In this document: piece by piece, positions 37,101 to 50,369 of the stretch
How the letters are laid out: every line of letters begins with the position of its first letter
Position numbering within the stretch: position 1 is the first letter of the stretch
Source of the DNA: Notospermus geniculatus
Taxonomy: Eukaryota; Nemertea; Pilidiophora; Heteronemertea; Lineidae
Length of the DNA: 64,000 bases
Direction of reading: 5' to 3'
Assembly (NCBI GenBank): GCA_002633025.1
Contig: NMRB01002019.1
Coordinates: 29,627-93,626 of the forward strand
Made by a program: the position numbers and the translations under genes
Notes under the pieces: model-generated
The model's database searches: none
What the model was told of the DNA's origin: nothing
The model's input: the letters and a program-made list of their open reading frames with translations, nothing else

Positions 37101-40100
37101 ATTCATTTCAGTTATTGAGTCGTAAATCCTTTAACTCTTTCTGCTTTTGTGACGAGCACCTGTTTCGCTCTAGAGTGGATCACTAAATAGTAGTACCGGT
37201 AACTTTACTTCTCAATGTTACCCTGCTGGGTTGCACAAAATTTCATCATTCATTTCTGGTTTCTTTTAGATGAGAGTTACCACTATTAGGAAAATGCGTT
37301 GGGTGCAATCGAATTCACGACACGATTTTGATCCCATCAACTTTAAATGCACCAAGCAAAAGAAGCAAATAAATGACTTTTATCAGCCTCAACATCATTC
37401 CAATCCAAGCAGACAGTTATCAAACTCAGGAAGATTTGATTAAGAGAGAAAGAGGCAATTGAAGAGAGTAACTGTTCACTTTTTCCAAGAGAGAACGGGG
37501 TGTGTTTAGAACTTGGAATGCCTGGAAATGATCAGGGGGAATGCAAGTGAAGAAATGACCGGACCCTCAAAGCAGTAGCTATACATGTTAGGTCTTGCCA
37601 TTGGGATCTTTTTATCGAAAATGAATGGCCCTGTACATTTCAATCACGACACCAATCAATTTTACCAGGATAACAGAGCATTTCATGCATCCTATTGAGG
37701 TATCTTCTTCACCAATACATTTCTTTCATGCCATATATCATTTACAACGAAACCTCTCTATTAAGGACACCTTAGGGACCGACAGATTCTATTCTTAATT
37801 GAGAGGTGTCCGGATAAGAAGGTAAAAATGAATACAATGACCAATGGACTGAACTTCAGAGTTCTTCGTAGTGAGGTGTTCTCCTAGCAGAGGTATCTGC
37901 AAAGGGACGTTCCAATGTATTGTCTGTGCAGCCAAATGGGACTGGGCATGGCCCCCTCCCTTGCACTAAGCCGATGTCATGCTGCCCATGTCTCTGATTA
38001 CGGTCAAGCATTATCCAGATAGACAAGTTGTACAAGTTGCTGGTGCCTGGCGATGAATGGCATGAAAAAACTGATGATATTGGGGACAAGCACTAAGTCA
38101 TACCATTTGGTACCTGGCTGGGAAAAGGTACAGGCAAAAGAAAGTATTGGACTTAATACAGGCTCAAACATCTTACCAACAGATATTGGCACAATAGGTT
38201 TGGGCTGCATTCTGGGTGTATGACTTTGTGACGTTAGATCGGGGATTGGAAACACACTTCACAACCACACCATTTCCAAGTCATTCCAAAACCCACGTAC
38301 CTCGTAAGGAAAAAGATTCCCGTGATTCAAAGTTGGACTGACCTGAGTAGTATGAACCGTTAAGACTGGTGGTTGGGGAATCCCTTGAGGCTGTTGTAAT
38401 GGCTGCATTTGTTGTGAGAAGTTATAATACGGGGGTAACCGCTCGACGGACAACCTATTTACATCTACACTGTGCACCTGAATGGAAACAACATATACAT
38501 GCAAAGCACATCAAGTGGACATATACAAGGGTTTCAACAGAATACGGAATATCAACTGACCCATATTCACAAACCCATCACCTGTGGCTTTTCTAAAACT
38601 GAGACAGACTCAAGAGGGACTGGATGTCTTCATTTGGTAGTAGAAAAACAAGCACACTCTAGTGATTTTTCGCAACCGCCATGTTTAATAACCTATGACA
38701 ACATCTAGCGAGGATTCCTTATATCACTAAATGTTGTCGTAGGCCTAACCGAGCCAAAGCCAAAACTCACTTATGAATGAACATACTGCAGTTACTATTA
38801 AATGCTACTGCTAGTATACTGTCAGTGACCAAGCTATGAAGAGCCACAGTGATTAGGTTTGCACAGGATTTGACATTACTCACACAACAATCACACAAGC
38901 CATTAATTTAACATTTCCTAAGTTCTAGTCAAGCTGTTCATTGCATCCCGATGGTAAACCTCCCAGTCACGAAAAGTGGCCAACCTCAACTCTCAGAGGG
39001 GTTGGGTCAATACACCCCATACGTGTCATGATTTCACAAGCCCCCCCCCCCCTGAATTCATGACCTCACTACACCTCTGCNCTGAACATGAACCTTGAGG
39101 CCCCACTTCGGCAATGAAGGGAGTTTTATTACAAGATTCAACTCAGAGGTGGTCTGGTAGTCGAGTCAGCACAGTATTAGAGTCAATCCATTCCTCTTTG
39201 TGTTCAAATCCAAATATGAACTCACAGAAGATCTCATCACCAAGATAGATCGGTACGACCGTCATCGGACTTTAAACGACAGAATGACGTCACCCAAACT
39301 TCAGAGTAAGACAGCGAGGGATTAATTGATCTGTGATAATCCATGCAACTGAGAGGTTTACCAAGAGGTAAGCTACTTATTCAGCTAGGTACTTCTAGAA
39401 TAAATAAATCAGACTACTATGAAATGAATGTCTTAGTTTGTTAGAGGCGACTAGCTCTGTCAGTTACACACATGCCCACAACTACTACCGGTACTTCTAT
39501 TTACTGTCTTGGAGCACAGTAGTACAGAACAAGAATCGTTATTTGAGAAATTTTATGTGATCAACTGTACACCACAACACTGTACATTGCCTAATGACTC
39601 TAGTTGGGTAAGGTAATGCATGGGCCAGCAGAAAGTCTTCTGCAGTAGCAAGGATTGAATGTACAAGGTTGTGTACTGTATGTTATCTACATTTCCCATT
39701 CACAAACGCTGAATTTCAATGAACAAACCAGAATGGTCAAAATCATCCACTGTACCTACATATGTTAGACTTGCGGTGAAATTCAGACACTAAAAGGCGA
39801 CAATTCTCCAATACATCACCACCATCCCCAACAATTCCCACATGATAGGACACAGACACACAGGATGCCTCAGAAGTCACATAGAATTGTGTTTCGTACA
39901 TGTACCATTGTTGAGTGTCAAATCTTCTGTTTTTTTTACCGTACCTCAACTTCACACAGTTCAACGACACGAAAATCATGCACTACAACCTCTGTGCTGT
40001 ACACTTTACCAACCAAGACATCACCCACGAAGCCATGAAGAACCCTATGGTCATTATACTATGACTACATTTACAATAAACCTATGATGTTGGGATGCAG

Positions 40101-40666
40101 AACATGTTTTTTTTGGATCTCACTCTGAGCGAAAGTGTTCCGGATGAGATCAAATAAGAGATACTCAGTTTTTCACAGTTACATAAGCAGATTGAGAAAT
40201 GGACACAACATCCTTCTGTGATGACCATGTTCTGCACCCCAACACCCTCTAGTCCATAGCCATGGCAGGTGACCCTACATACCTGATTCTGTCTCATATG
40301 CGTCGGGCTACCAAGAATCAACGGGCTGGGTGCAGTGTGCACATGTCGTCTCCGTGATATGGGGCTTGTCTGTTGATTTTGTCGCACTCCTCCAGTAGCT
40401 GCAAAGATACCAGTAATGCATTAGCCCTTAGGCCTGCTCTTCTTCATAAGCATCTGTGCAATTGTGCTTCAGTTCAATTGACTACTGGTCAACTTTGCCC
40501 CAAGTAGATAATATGCATATACTGCACATGAAATGGCGGACATGGACTGGTAAGGTACTTACACAAGTGATGAACAGACGTAGGCGACAAACTAGTAGGG
40601 CTAGTTTGTTGTTGCTGCTGTCCTTGCTGTTGCTGCTGCTGAGACTGCTGTTGGGCCTGCTGTTTC

Positions 40667-40698
<32 letters not shown>

Positions 40699-43600
40699 GT
40701 TATACGTTTGGTCTTCAGCATCGAGGGGCGTGACTAACGGTGACGGAAAATGTATACTAGTGAGATCGGGTAATGAGCCTGTGTTGTTCGAAATTGGGAT
40801 GTGAACACCGGAGTCTTGTTCCTGTGAAGGGTAAATACTGAAAAGATAAAAAAAGATATCTGTTAGATATGGCTGTATTCTTGTTAAAAAACTACAATGC
40901 TTTCTTCAAAATACATTTAAATGCACTAGCCTACCCGATCTTGATCAGAGATGCTTTCATTCACGATTGGAGGACAGCACAGCCCCATCATTTAAATACT
41001 TACTTTATTCCAGGAACTTCGCACGATTTGGGTCTTGACTGCATTAACTGCTGAAAGAGACCATTATCAGAGTCAGAATTTAGACCATTAAGCACAAAAG
41101 TGTTGTTTTTTACCCTATTCTCTGCATTTGAAAGTTGCACTCGCATAACTCATTTGTCTCAGACTCTCCTCACTTAGATATGACTGAGACGTCTCAACAC
41201 AAGTCGCTAAGTATCAGTTCAGCAGTCTGCATTCCAACATTACTCGTCTTTCTTCATGTTACTCAGAGCTTGCCTGGCAACTGAACGAGGAAACCTTGAC
41301 AACGCAGTCTTGTGTACATCGAGCCCAGGTTTATTCTCTCATTGACTTGTAGCTACATGTAGATTCAGCAGATGCACAAACCCACTCACCCTTCTGGGAT
41401 CTATGTATCCTTTGAGCATATTATCTCCCATTGAATCACCTAATAATGCTGAAATGAAAAAAAAGTGATGTAGTGGGAATACTGAACATCAAAACAGCAA
41501 TAGTGAGAGCAATGGTGACTGTGGTGTATTGGTGCTGGACTAATGGTTTGGGGTTCATGTTTAATTCAGATAAACAGAAATAGACTTGATAATGTAACCT
41601 CGCGTTAATCAAGGGGATGCGACCTGCATTTGAGATGCAGAACACCGGATACGTTTGTGCTGTGAAGGATCATGAGGTATGGGGAGACAACACCTCATGT
41701 GGAATGCTGCGACTGTCCACACTGCATAAACCCTGGTGTCGGAGAGAGATCGTGTCACCCTGGGGTGGGGAGAGGGGGAGAGGGCACTGAAAGGGTTAAG
41801 TTGTCAGGTTGCAGAGAGAGTGGAGCTTCTATAGACGGTATCTGCAAGGTATTAGGGGATAAGGAACATGTTGCTAGTCATATTTTCCACAACAGGCTCC
41901 AAGTATGTTTGACTTGTTGACACAACACAGGTTCTTATTTCAATAATCACACAACCGATGAACAAACACGGCTATTATACCTACTTCAAAGCAAAATCGA
42001 AATCGATGTAAGTTGATTCGATAGCATGATAAACATCAACAGTACAAACAAACAATTGATGTACTTTGAGAAACAGGAGGTCTGGGAAATGAACGTACAG
42101 ACATGAGAACCAAAATCAATGTCAATGCATCACAATCATAGAACATCTACAAGTAATTCATCTCAACATACATGTATCATGTACATGTGATAAATGACAA
42201 ATTTAAAACCTCTCAGATTCCAAACTGCACAGCACATGTAGTATAGCTCAAAGCGTACATGTAGCTTCGACAATTCTGTACTGAGGATATACAGTGAGAC
42301 GACATGATGTCTGCCCCTTTTTATCAAGAAGATCTTAATTTTTCTCACACAAAGAATCTCCGATTTGTCTCCATCATAATCAAATGAACACCTTAAGATA
42401 CATCTGCATGTCTAACAATGTGGGAGTCTGACGTTCAAAGGGAAAAGAGAAGCCCTGCACGCCGTTCTATTTATAGAATAAATGTTTCTCCAATAACATA
42501 CTCGGTTTCCCGATGCCCAGAGCCAAGGATTAATGACTTATTGATTTTAAGGTGAATCAACAACAATCTCAAAATAAATATAATTTTCATAACTCAAAAC
42601 TGTTCTCACTATTTCAAAACATTTTCACCAACAATTTTATGCTTCGAATCACAGATTCTGTAGTCATTGACAACAGCCTCAGTCAAAACTCAATAATAGG
42701 TTGGTATGGCTGTTAAAGTGATCCCAGGGGTGGCTAGGCCACTTAGTGTTTGGCACAGCAATGCAAAATTGGAATGTAGTTCTGATGTAATGTTCTCTTA
42801 AAGTTAAACTCAGGAGGATCATTTCGATTTTGAAAGCAGTCCAACTTCATTGATCCACCACCGATTGCGTATTTGTATTAAAGTTTTCTATTTTAAACAG
42901 ATGATGACGAGTAGGAGAATGTTTATAAACCTACTACCGTCTGATCTGATATTGTGGGTGTATTTATCAGTCAGGGACACCAGATGAGTGACGTACTATC
43001 ATTTCAAAATAACAGCACTGGCATCATTGTCTTTGTGTAATCAAATTTCTGCTTTAGTAATTTGAAAAATATAGATAAGATCATCATTAATACAGTATGT
43101 GGATTTGATAATCATACACAATACTATCTGACCTGATGTACTTTTAAAAACCATACCGGTAAATGAAATGAGCTGCAAATGACTCTGTCAACACAATGGC
43201 CCAGACATGCCAGACGACTGGGGAATCTGAATTGGTATTTTCGAGTCATCAGGTGTCAATGCTTCCAGCTTCAATAACAGACTGCTTGTGCAACACGCAT
43301 CAGTCCTTGGAAAACCTCTCACAAATTTGTGGCAGTCAACGGGGTGCTTTGATCGTTTTATTGCAACCTACCTCTCCGATTTGCTGGTGGTGTAGTTGGT
43401 CCTAAGTTCTCCATGGAGGCAGAAGGAGAGTTGGCGCTCGTGTGCAGCGCAGAGTCAGAATTGGTTCTGAAATGAGAATGATGATAGGTCCATGAAAATA
43501 AATTCCAAGCTGACAGTGAATCTCAATGATATGTGACGAAAAGATGATGCGAGTTGCAGAGATTCATGCAGCGCAGTCTTTGCTGGTATTTGAAGTAATG

Positions 43601-46600
43601 GCATGCATGAAAGATAAGGCCAAGGGTAGCATGCACTCTGAGTGGTTTCTGGCGGTTAGTCGAGTTGGTTGTATGTGGTACCCACTCCACCAACACTCTG
43701 TCAGTCATGCCAATGCATTGCCATTTTTAGGTCACTGTTGACCTTAAGGGTAAAAGCAGGCTCTTGTCACAATTCATCATCATTGATTGTCCGTTTATTC
43801 AACTATCTCATCATCGCTGGCCACCACTACTTCATACGATCTACAGACATTCACAGCTAGTATTCTGTTGTAAGGGCTTCCGCTACTGTGACAAGTGCTT
43901 GCTTTTGTTGGAGCTTGAAGGTTACAGTCCTGTACAATTTTGGAAATTCTCAAATGTCTAGCAAGCAGTATTCTTCAATTTCTACTCATTGGCAGCTCTG
44001 GGACTCTGATAAGGGAATAACTGGACCAGGATATGCGACTCAATAGAAGGAAGCAATCTTTCAGATGTGGGAAAACCTGGGATATTCATACAAGGAACTA
44101 ATCTTAGGTCCATCAGCATGATCAGGGCTGGAGGATGAATTGAGAAAGGAAATATGCTACAAGAATTGGTAATCGCTGTTCTGTCAGTTATCTACCTTAC
44201 TAGAGAAGAAAGTATGGGAAACGCAAACGGTCTGAAAAAAATAACCAAAAATCATTTGTTCTGACCTGTGAAAAAATAAAACATGTCGCTGTGTTTTGAA
44301 AGCCACAGCCGCATTTAAATGTTCAGACATGAACGATGACCTAGTGACATGATAGAGGTTCAATGACCTAACAGAATAATGGTTGCACTGAGTGTGAACG
44401 CTCCTTTGTGCCAAAAATACACCATATGGGCCTACACAATTTCTAGGGGGGGGGGGGGGGGTACNNNNNNNNNNNNNNNNNNNNNNNNNNNNNNNNNNNN
44501 NNNNNNNNNNNNNNNNNNNNNNNNNNNNNNNNNNNNNNNNNNNNNNNNNNNNNNNNNNNNNNNNNNNNNACCCCCCCCCCCCAAGAAAGGGCCCCAGATG
44601 GAGGGGATCTATGGACATTACTCTCAAGGCACTTTTGCCTTTGGATTGGAATGGAATTCAGAAGGCTCAAGTCAACTGAGAGACACTCACAAAGCAAATG
44701 GAGGTTCACATCAAGTTTGATTCACTCTCAGTTTTCTGCTCAAACATGTCAAATGGAATGGTGAAGTAGACCAGACAATACCATTGCCTTCTCATTAGGC
44801 AGTCGAAAAAGACACAGTTGACGAAGATGCATCATCAATGACTGAGCCACGAGACGCGATCCAAAGAATCACTTTATAGTTCCTTTGATGCAACAGAAGC
44901 TTAGTGATCTGATAAGGACGCCAACAGGAATGAATTTGTGACGAACAGCCAATAAAAATAACAAAAGAGCTCGGTATCTCTGAGCCAATATGAGATAAAC
45001 AGAGAATCAATGATCTGTCAGCCATGCACGCAGGCTATTTATAGACAAGTCAGATATCTAGGCTCGCAGGGTTGAACAGGGATTTGGAAATGATACTATC
45101 CTGCATTAATTCTCATAATGCAATCATCATGAAATTAGGAGAGATTTGAATTTCAATATGATGCATAAATTTCCAATGCAACTTAGTGCGCTGGGAAAGC
45201 TAAAAATAGCAACACTTGATGGTTGACATGATGCTATTTTCGAAAGAAAAAGCCCAACTGGCAAACATACAGTACCATGCATGTATGGGCAAATGTATTT
45301 GTGCAACGGAGTAAAATAGGAATCACCATAGCAACGAGTACATGTTGATGTCAGGCTAAGTGGGAATCTCTGGCAGCCAGTATTCACAACAAGTGTGTGT
45401 GGAAGCTTAGTGAGGACAGTTCTGCTCGTACTCGTAGTGTATCCTGGTTGAGGGGGCGAGTTGACTTAATCCATTGACCATCGACAAGGTTTTAGTGCAA
45501 CTGCACGACCTTCTGATCACCATGTCAAATGATCATTATGCAACTGCAATGTGGGCCACCAATTTTGTCTCAGGTTTTGTTCTGTTTACAAACACACCAG
45601 ACAATATCCTTTATCCAGAATTTCAATCCATGCTATTGACTCTGAAGCTAAAGCCTTAGCTCATTCCTGACAATGATGATGTCTAGCCACTCAATCAACA
45701 TAGCTTTCACGATGATACACCTGCTACTGCCAAAAATAATTAATTCTCATAATGCAATCATCATGAAATTAGGAGAGATTTGAATTTCAATATGATGCAT
45801 AAATTTCCAATGCAACTTAGTGCGCTGGGAACGCTAAAAATAGCAACACTTGATGGTTGACATGATGCTATTTTCGAAAGAAAAAGCCCAACTGGCAAAC
45901 ATACAGTACCATGCATGTATGGGCAAATGTATTTGTGCAACGGAGTAAAATAGGAATCACCATAGCAACGAGTACATGTTGACATGGTTGATGTCAGGCT
46001 AAGTGGGAATCTCTGGCAGCCAGTATTCACAACAAGTGTGTGTGGAAGCTTAGTGAGGACAGTTCTGCTCGTACTCGTAGTGTATTCTGGTTGAGGGGGC
46101 GAGTTGACTTAATCCATTGACCATCGACAAGGTTTTAGTGCAACTGCACGACCTTCTGATCTGATCACCATGTCAAATGATCATTATGCAACTGCAATGT
46201 GGGCCACCAATTTTGTCTCAGTTTTTGTTCTGTTTACAAACACACCACCAGACAATATCCTTTATCCAGAATTTCAATCCATGCTATTGACTCTGAAGCT
46301 AAAGCCTTAGCTCATTCCTGACAATGATGATGTCTAGCCACTCAATCAACATAGCTTTCACGATGATACACCTGCTACTGCCAACAAGCAGGTTCAATAT
46401 ATCCCTTTCTACACAATACAGCCACACAAGATAAGACACAACAATGGATGCATGTTGATTACATGGCTTCAGCATCATAAACCATCTCTCTGCTTCCTCA
46501 TCACCTGCGTGCATCCGGCACATTCTACGTGATGCTAAACGAAGGAGTATTCAAGTAATGTGCAACCTAGGAATATTCAACTCGTCAATTCACCATCCAT

Positions 46601-49600
46601 TCTAATAATCATCAACATGTATAGCCTACTCTTGACATCTTCAGAATAAACAGATCGAGTCTGCTTCATTACGGAACAAAACCATTAATCATATTATAGG
46701 TTGATACAGGTCAATCAATTTTCTTTTATCCCTTGGAGCAAAGTGAGCAATGCTCCCACTATCCAGGTTGTCATGCTGAACCAAGTAAGCATCACATGTT
46801 CATCTGATGCTTTAAGAAACAGGATTGAACTGGAACTCTACAGAGTGTGCTAGAAAAAGTCTCCTTCAAACAACAACAGAAATGCTACTGTTTGAGGGAT
46901 GCTGTTGTTTGAGGGACATGTTTTCTGAGCCATCCTGTAGAACTAGGCCTGCAGGATGGCTCAGAAATAAAGAAAATCTATCACCATCCGCAACAATAAT
47001 CTCCTCTTGTTCTGCAATTATTCTGACAGTTTTTGACTTTATAGGTGTAGCCAGGGTTTCACATTGGATGCATTTTAAACTGCAGATCTGCAACAAGAAA
47101 TGAAACAACTTGTGGAAGAGCTGTCTTACCTTCTCCAGCTGGTGTCTGGCGGTGGTGAGAGGTACGTTGATCCATAGGGAGAAGTGTCCACCTGAGTTGA
47201 AAGTCAAGGAAATGTTTGGGTGGCTTTCTCAGACAGACACATTGGAAATGTCATGTGATCAATAAGGCAGAAGGGGTTCTCATAACAAAGTTTCAGTTTT
47301 ATATACCCACACAAACCATCAAATCATTCGATGGTTTGTGTGGGTATAAAACTGTAAGATGACATTTACTACATTGTATCAATGATAATAGTGATCCCCA
47401 CATAATTATTCATACATTTGAGGCAGCAAAATCCCATCACTGGTGAGCAATCAATTGCTGTCATGATCATGTCACTTGCTGATTACATGTACTTTGTTTT
47501 ACTTGGAGCCACGGTGGTGTAGTGGTTCGGGCCTCCGACTAGCGGTCAGAGGGTCCTGGGTTCGAATCCCACTTGGCGTGAGACATTGGGCAAGTCTCTT
47601 TGCCTCACTGGCCTCTCTCCACCCAGGTGTATAAATGGGTACCGGTCGGAAATGCTCGGAGTGTAGCGCTGAATGAGCAGCTCATCTGAGTTCTACTGAA
47701 AGGTTTCAGGATAGACTGGGGTTAAAGGTAAAGTCGGATGACACGTCACACCTCTACCGTTGTTGATATCAGACTATAAACCCAAACTTTAACTTTTTTT
47801 AAAACTTGTGGACATTAGCAGAGCTCTTGCATGAAATTCAATGACTGACACAGCACAATCTAACGAATTAATTAATTAAATGTTAAATCTAGGTTGTTTG
47901 CTTTTAAGTGCCATCTGCATAAGCCAAAAACATTATACTAATAAAGATTCTACTTCACATTTTGATCATAGCTTCAGAATACCAGTGGAGACATCTGTTG
48001 ACAAATGACTAAACTTCCAATTCCACATTGTACAATGTACGTACATACACATGCATCTGGTCCTGGAGACAAGTTGTGATACACATGCATTAAACTGTAG
48101 GATTAGGTACTGGATGGTTAACCCATTGGAAATTGACCCTCCTCACTGGTGGATGAGTACAATATAGTCAGGATTTGACCTTGACAGTGGCCTTGCCCTT
48201 TTGTCATCATCCGTTATGATGTCCCCATGTGTAAACATTATGAACTAGACTCACTTGGCCTGGATTTTCTACATCATTACACCCAAAACACAACAAATGG
48301 CACCAAACTAACTTAAACTTGTATTTTGTGGACATAACTTTTATAAAAAGGATACCCTTTTTTCGAAAGGAAAAGGTCTCCGATGTCCCATAATTTGGCG
48401 TGTTCTCTCCCTGTGTAATCTATCAACTAAACTCTGTCTACCTTGCTTCTGTATATCCTCAAGGTTGTGTAAAGCAGACTGAAAAAGGAGAATACAAAGG
48501 TGTAAATAATAGAAATAGCAGTCTACAACACTTGCTCAGAAGTGGTGACACCTGAAATAGAACTTGGAGACTACTTTGGTGATGGGGATGTCAACGAGTT
48601 CACTGTAGTATAAGGGGAGTGACACTCCTGCTTTAAAAAGTAAGGGCAACCAGCAGGATCAACCCCAGCTCTGAATTTAGCCGTACTGCTGCCTGTTAGT
48701 TTTGAAATATGCAGATGTACAGCAAGCGCAAGTCATCTAGTGAATCAGAAAAGTAGTTTTTTTTAAATAATTAGATAGATACATCATACCATCAGACAAG
48801 GTCAATTAATTGAGAACAACTATTTCATGCATTTGAGATGAGTTGTGTTTTTGTAACACAGATATGTACCGGTAGTAAGAAGTACACGAAGTATTTGGGT
48901 ACGCGAAAAAAGCAGCTGGGAGACTGTTTTAATGTTTACACAGTGGCAGTACAAATACCGGGTAAGAATCAGATTAGTGCAAAAGGGATTACGCAACACA
49001 ATAAAAACAACCAATCTGTCATTTTGGTCTACATCACACTAGCTATTAGTATTACAGTTATACACCTGTCATGCCAGTGAGCGTGACTTAACGTCAACTG
49101 TACGAAAAACATCTGGGGCCGTATTCACCAAGGGTGATCATCGCGCGATTAAGACTTAGACGCGTGTAACTTCACTAAATGCACACACTTCCACCATGCT
49201 TTTGAAGAAGGTACACGCGTCTAAGTCTTAATCGCCCGATGATCACCCTTGGTGAATTCGGCCCCTGGAGTGTCAGCTCCTAACAACNTCAAAGTTTTCC
49301 AATTTAAGAAAAGGAGCATGAAATATTGATAAGATGAATATGGATGAAAACAAAACATCTCAGTTTGTGGAGTTGAACTAATGCATTACTATTCCGCTGA
49401 TTTACATGGTTGATTGTCAAAACAAATCTACAACTCTTTGGAATTAAACTACCATTCAAAACTATTTACATCTCACACAGTCCAGTGGTTAGGCCTGTAC
49501 CATAAAAATCTATTCAAAGTTTACAAATGGCTGAACACTCAGGTCAATGAGTTGTGAATTCATGCAAGTGAACTTCACCAGATGGTATTCCCAGACATTT

Positions 49601-50369
49601 TGGCATTCAAAATCAACTGAATGATTTTGCAGGCTTAAGAGCTATTCTGACATTCATAATATCAAGTGGGGACAGTGACGGCCACAGTGACCACCAACAT
49701 GAACATGTCCAAGATAGACAGACAGAAACAAATACCGGTACATCATATCGGCCTACATTCTTTGACTTTGTTGTTATGAAAATGTTTATCTGTCAAGACA
49801 ACCCTCAATGGATAAAAACAGTGCAGGGAAAGACACCACCACCATTGCAGTCTGCGCACTGCACTGCTGCTTCCTTGGATTGTTTGTATGGAGCGGTGGT
49901 CATGGTCTTGATGGTGGTTGTTTTTTTCGGTTCAGAATCTGATCCAGACTCACCTGCAAATCTATCGAATTAGATCCCAATTGGTTCACATTGGGTAATG
50001 AACCACCTCTATATGCACCCAAGTTTTGTGCAATGTGTAGCTGTTGAGGCTGTTTCTGTGCATGCTGGAAATTAAAAAATAATAACATAATGAGTCCTGG
50101 CAAGACATGAGACTGCGACATTGATTGATGCACAGCAGAATGTACACTGTACATTTTGTACAGCAGTCTACATGCAAACAGCAAAGTGAAATTTTGTCGA
50201 TGAAAACATTGGCTTCATTTAAGCATTTTAGCGGAGACATCTGGGTGATTTAACCTACCTTAGTCGCTCCTGATACTTCTCTCATTATTGCCTCAAAAGC
50301 TGCCGTTTCTTCGGCCTGCTTTTGGTTGTGGAGCGCGATCTTTTCACTAAACTTCCGTGGGTTTGCCAT
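34142..50369 (-). CDS. CRTC1: CREB-regulated transcription coactivator (CRTC/TORC), complete
   Basis: Fourteen minus-strand exons: 50369-50259, 50064-49954, 48478-48356, 47191-47130, 43466-43372, 41448-41390, 41050-41004, 40837-40563, 40398-40283, 38477-38301, 36200-35979, 35732-35640, 34864-34585, 34356-34142. All have GT/AG borders and compatible phases, total 661 residues plus stop, close to vertebrate CRTCs. In order: CREB-binding N-terminus ([18 protein letters not shown]), [12 protein letters not shown] phosphorylation site [11 protein letters not shown] (created across the exon 4/5 junction), second site [30 protein letters not shown], a Gln-rich tract (about 40590-40700), [23 protein letters not shown] and the acidic transactivation end [14 protein letters not shown]. 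CRTCs move to the nucleus when dephosphorylated and boost CREB-driven transcription. The orthologue is probably the single invertebrate CRTC; the numeral in the symbol is only the nearest vertebrate name. Confidence 0.97.
35531..35581. mobile_element. Short TA-flanked hairpin in a CRTC intron
   Basis: Arms of 20 bases (35531-35550 and 35562-35581) pair with two mismatches around an 11-base loop. TA flanks both ends. It starts GACTGGTG and ends CCAGTC. It could be a miniature TA-targeting element or, less likely, a small RNA hairpin. Confidence 0.6.
36519..36654. mobile_element. 136-bp foldback element in a CRTC intron
   Basis: Ends CAATGAGGAACC and GGTTCCTCATTG are perfect inverted repeats. 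Inner segments near 36555-36576 and 36593-36620 (ATCGATGAGACCGAA with its near complement) pair too. It is GC-rich unlike its flanks, and contains TGACGTCA at 36627-36634. Confidence 0.75.
37747..37825. repeat. Transposon relic related to 21555-21670
   Basis: AACCTCTCTATTAAGGACAC on the left and AATTGAGAGGTGTCC on the right form an inverted pair about 80 bp apart. Confidence 0.5.
39081..39081. other. Assembly gap shown as one n
   Basis: Single n in a CRTC intron just after a C-run (13 C near 39040). True gap size unknown. Confidence 0.7.
44446..44582. other. Sequencing gap flanked by G16 and C12
   Basis: Sixteen G (44446-44461), then TAC, 105 n (44465-44569), then A and twelve C (44571-44582). 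The G-run facing a C-run is an inverted homopolymer pair and probably caused the gap. It lies in the CRTC intron between exons 4 and 5. Confidence 0.9.
45110..46375. repeat. Tandem pair of about 632-bp copies, probably two alleles
   Basis: 45110-45741 and 45743-46375 are nearly identical, differing by small indels (for example ACATGGTTG and CTGAT present only in the second). They sit in a CRTC intron. The similarity level matches that of the larger haplotype pairs, so joined alleles are more likely than a true tandem duplication. Confidence 0.8.
46919..46970. repeat. Hairpin with 16-bp arms
   Basis: TTTCTGAGCCATCCTG and CAGGATGGCTCAGAAA are exact reverse complements around a loop of about 14 bases. 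The other allele keeps the same hairpin near 52245-52292. Confidence 0.8.
47294..47354. repeat. Hairpin starting CAGTTTTATA
   Basis: Left arm CAGTTTTATATACCCACACA and onwards pairs with TGTGTGGGTATAAAACTG at the right, with a short AT-rich loop. The sister allele has it near 52961-53023 with a two-base insertion. It has the look of a very short inverted-repeat transposon. Confidence 0.75.
47509..47760 (+). repeat. tRNA-derived SINE
   Basis: Head resembles a tRNA gene: GTGTAGTGGTTCGGGCCTCC (box A area) and GGGTTCGAATCCCAC (box B). The body contains GGGCAAGTCTCTTTGCCTC and CACCCAGGTGTATAAATGGG, a pattern I associate with SINEs of marine invertebrates. It lies in a CRTC intron. Confidence 0.8.
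49116..49264. mobile_element. Harbinger-type foldback MITE, allele specific
   Basis: 149 bp flanked by CTG (49113-49115 and 49265-49267). The ends are about 53-bp inverted repeats with two or three mismatches, starting GGGCCGTATTCACCAAGGG. The sister allele has a single CTG at the equivalent place (near 54850), an empty site. A 3-bp duplication and GGGCC termini fit PIF/Harbinger elements, although their usual target is TWA, so the class is an inference. Confidence 0.9.
49288..49288. other. Assembly gap shown as one n
   Basis: The sister allele shows 54872-54943 at this place, about 72 bases, including CTCCCCC-rich sequence. Confidence 0.85.

Noticed and set aside
40456-40737. Plus-strand leucine-rich frame
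   Set aside because: Antisense of the CRTC glutamine-rich tract; Leu runs are the complement of CAG/CAA repeats.
44184-44720. Long frames through the run of n
   Set aside because: They are open only because n codons are not counted as stops.
47509-47585. Possible tRNA gene
   Set aside because: Has box A and box B words but no good acceptor stem, and continues into a SINE body.
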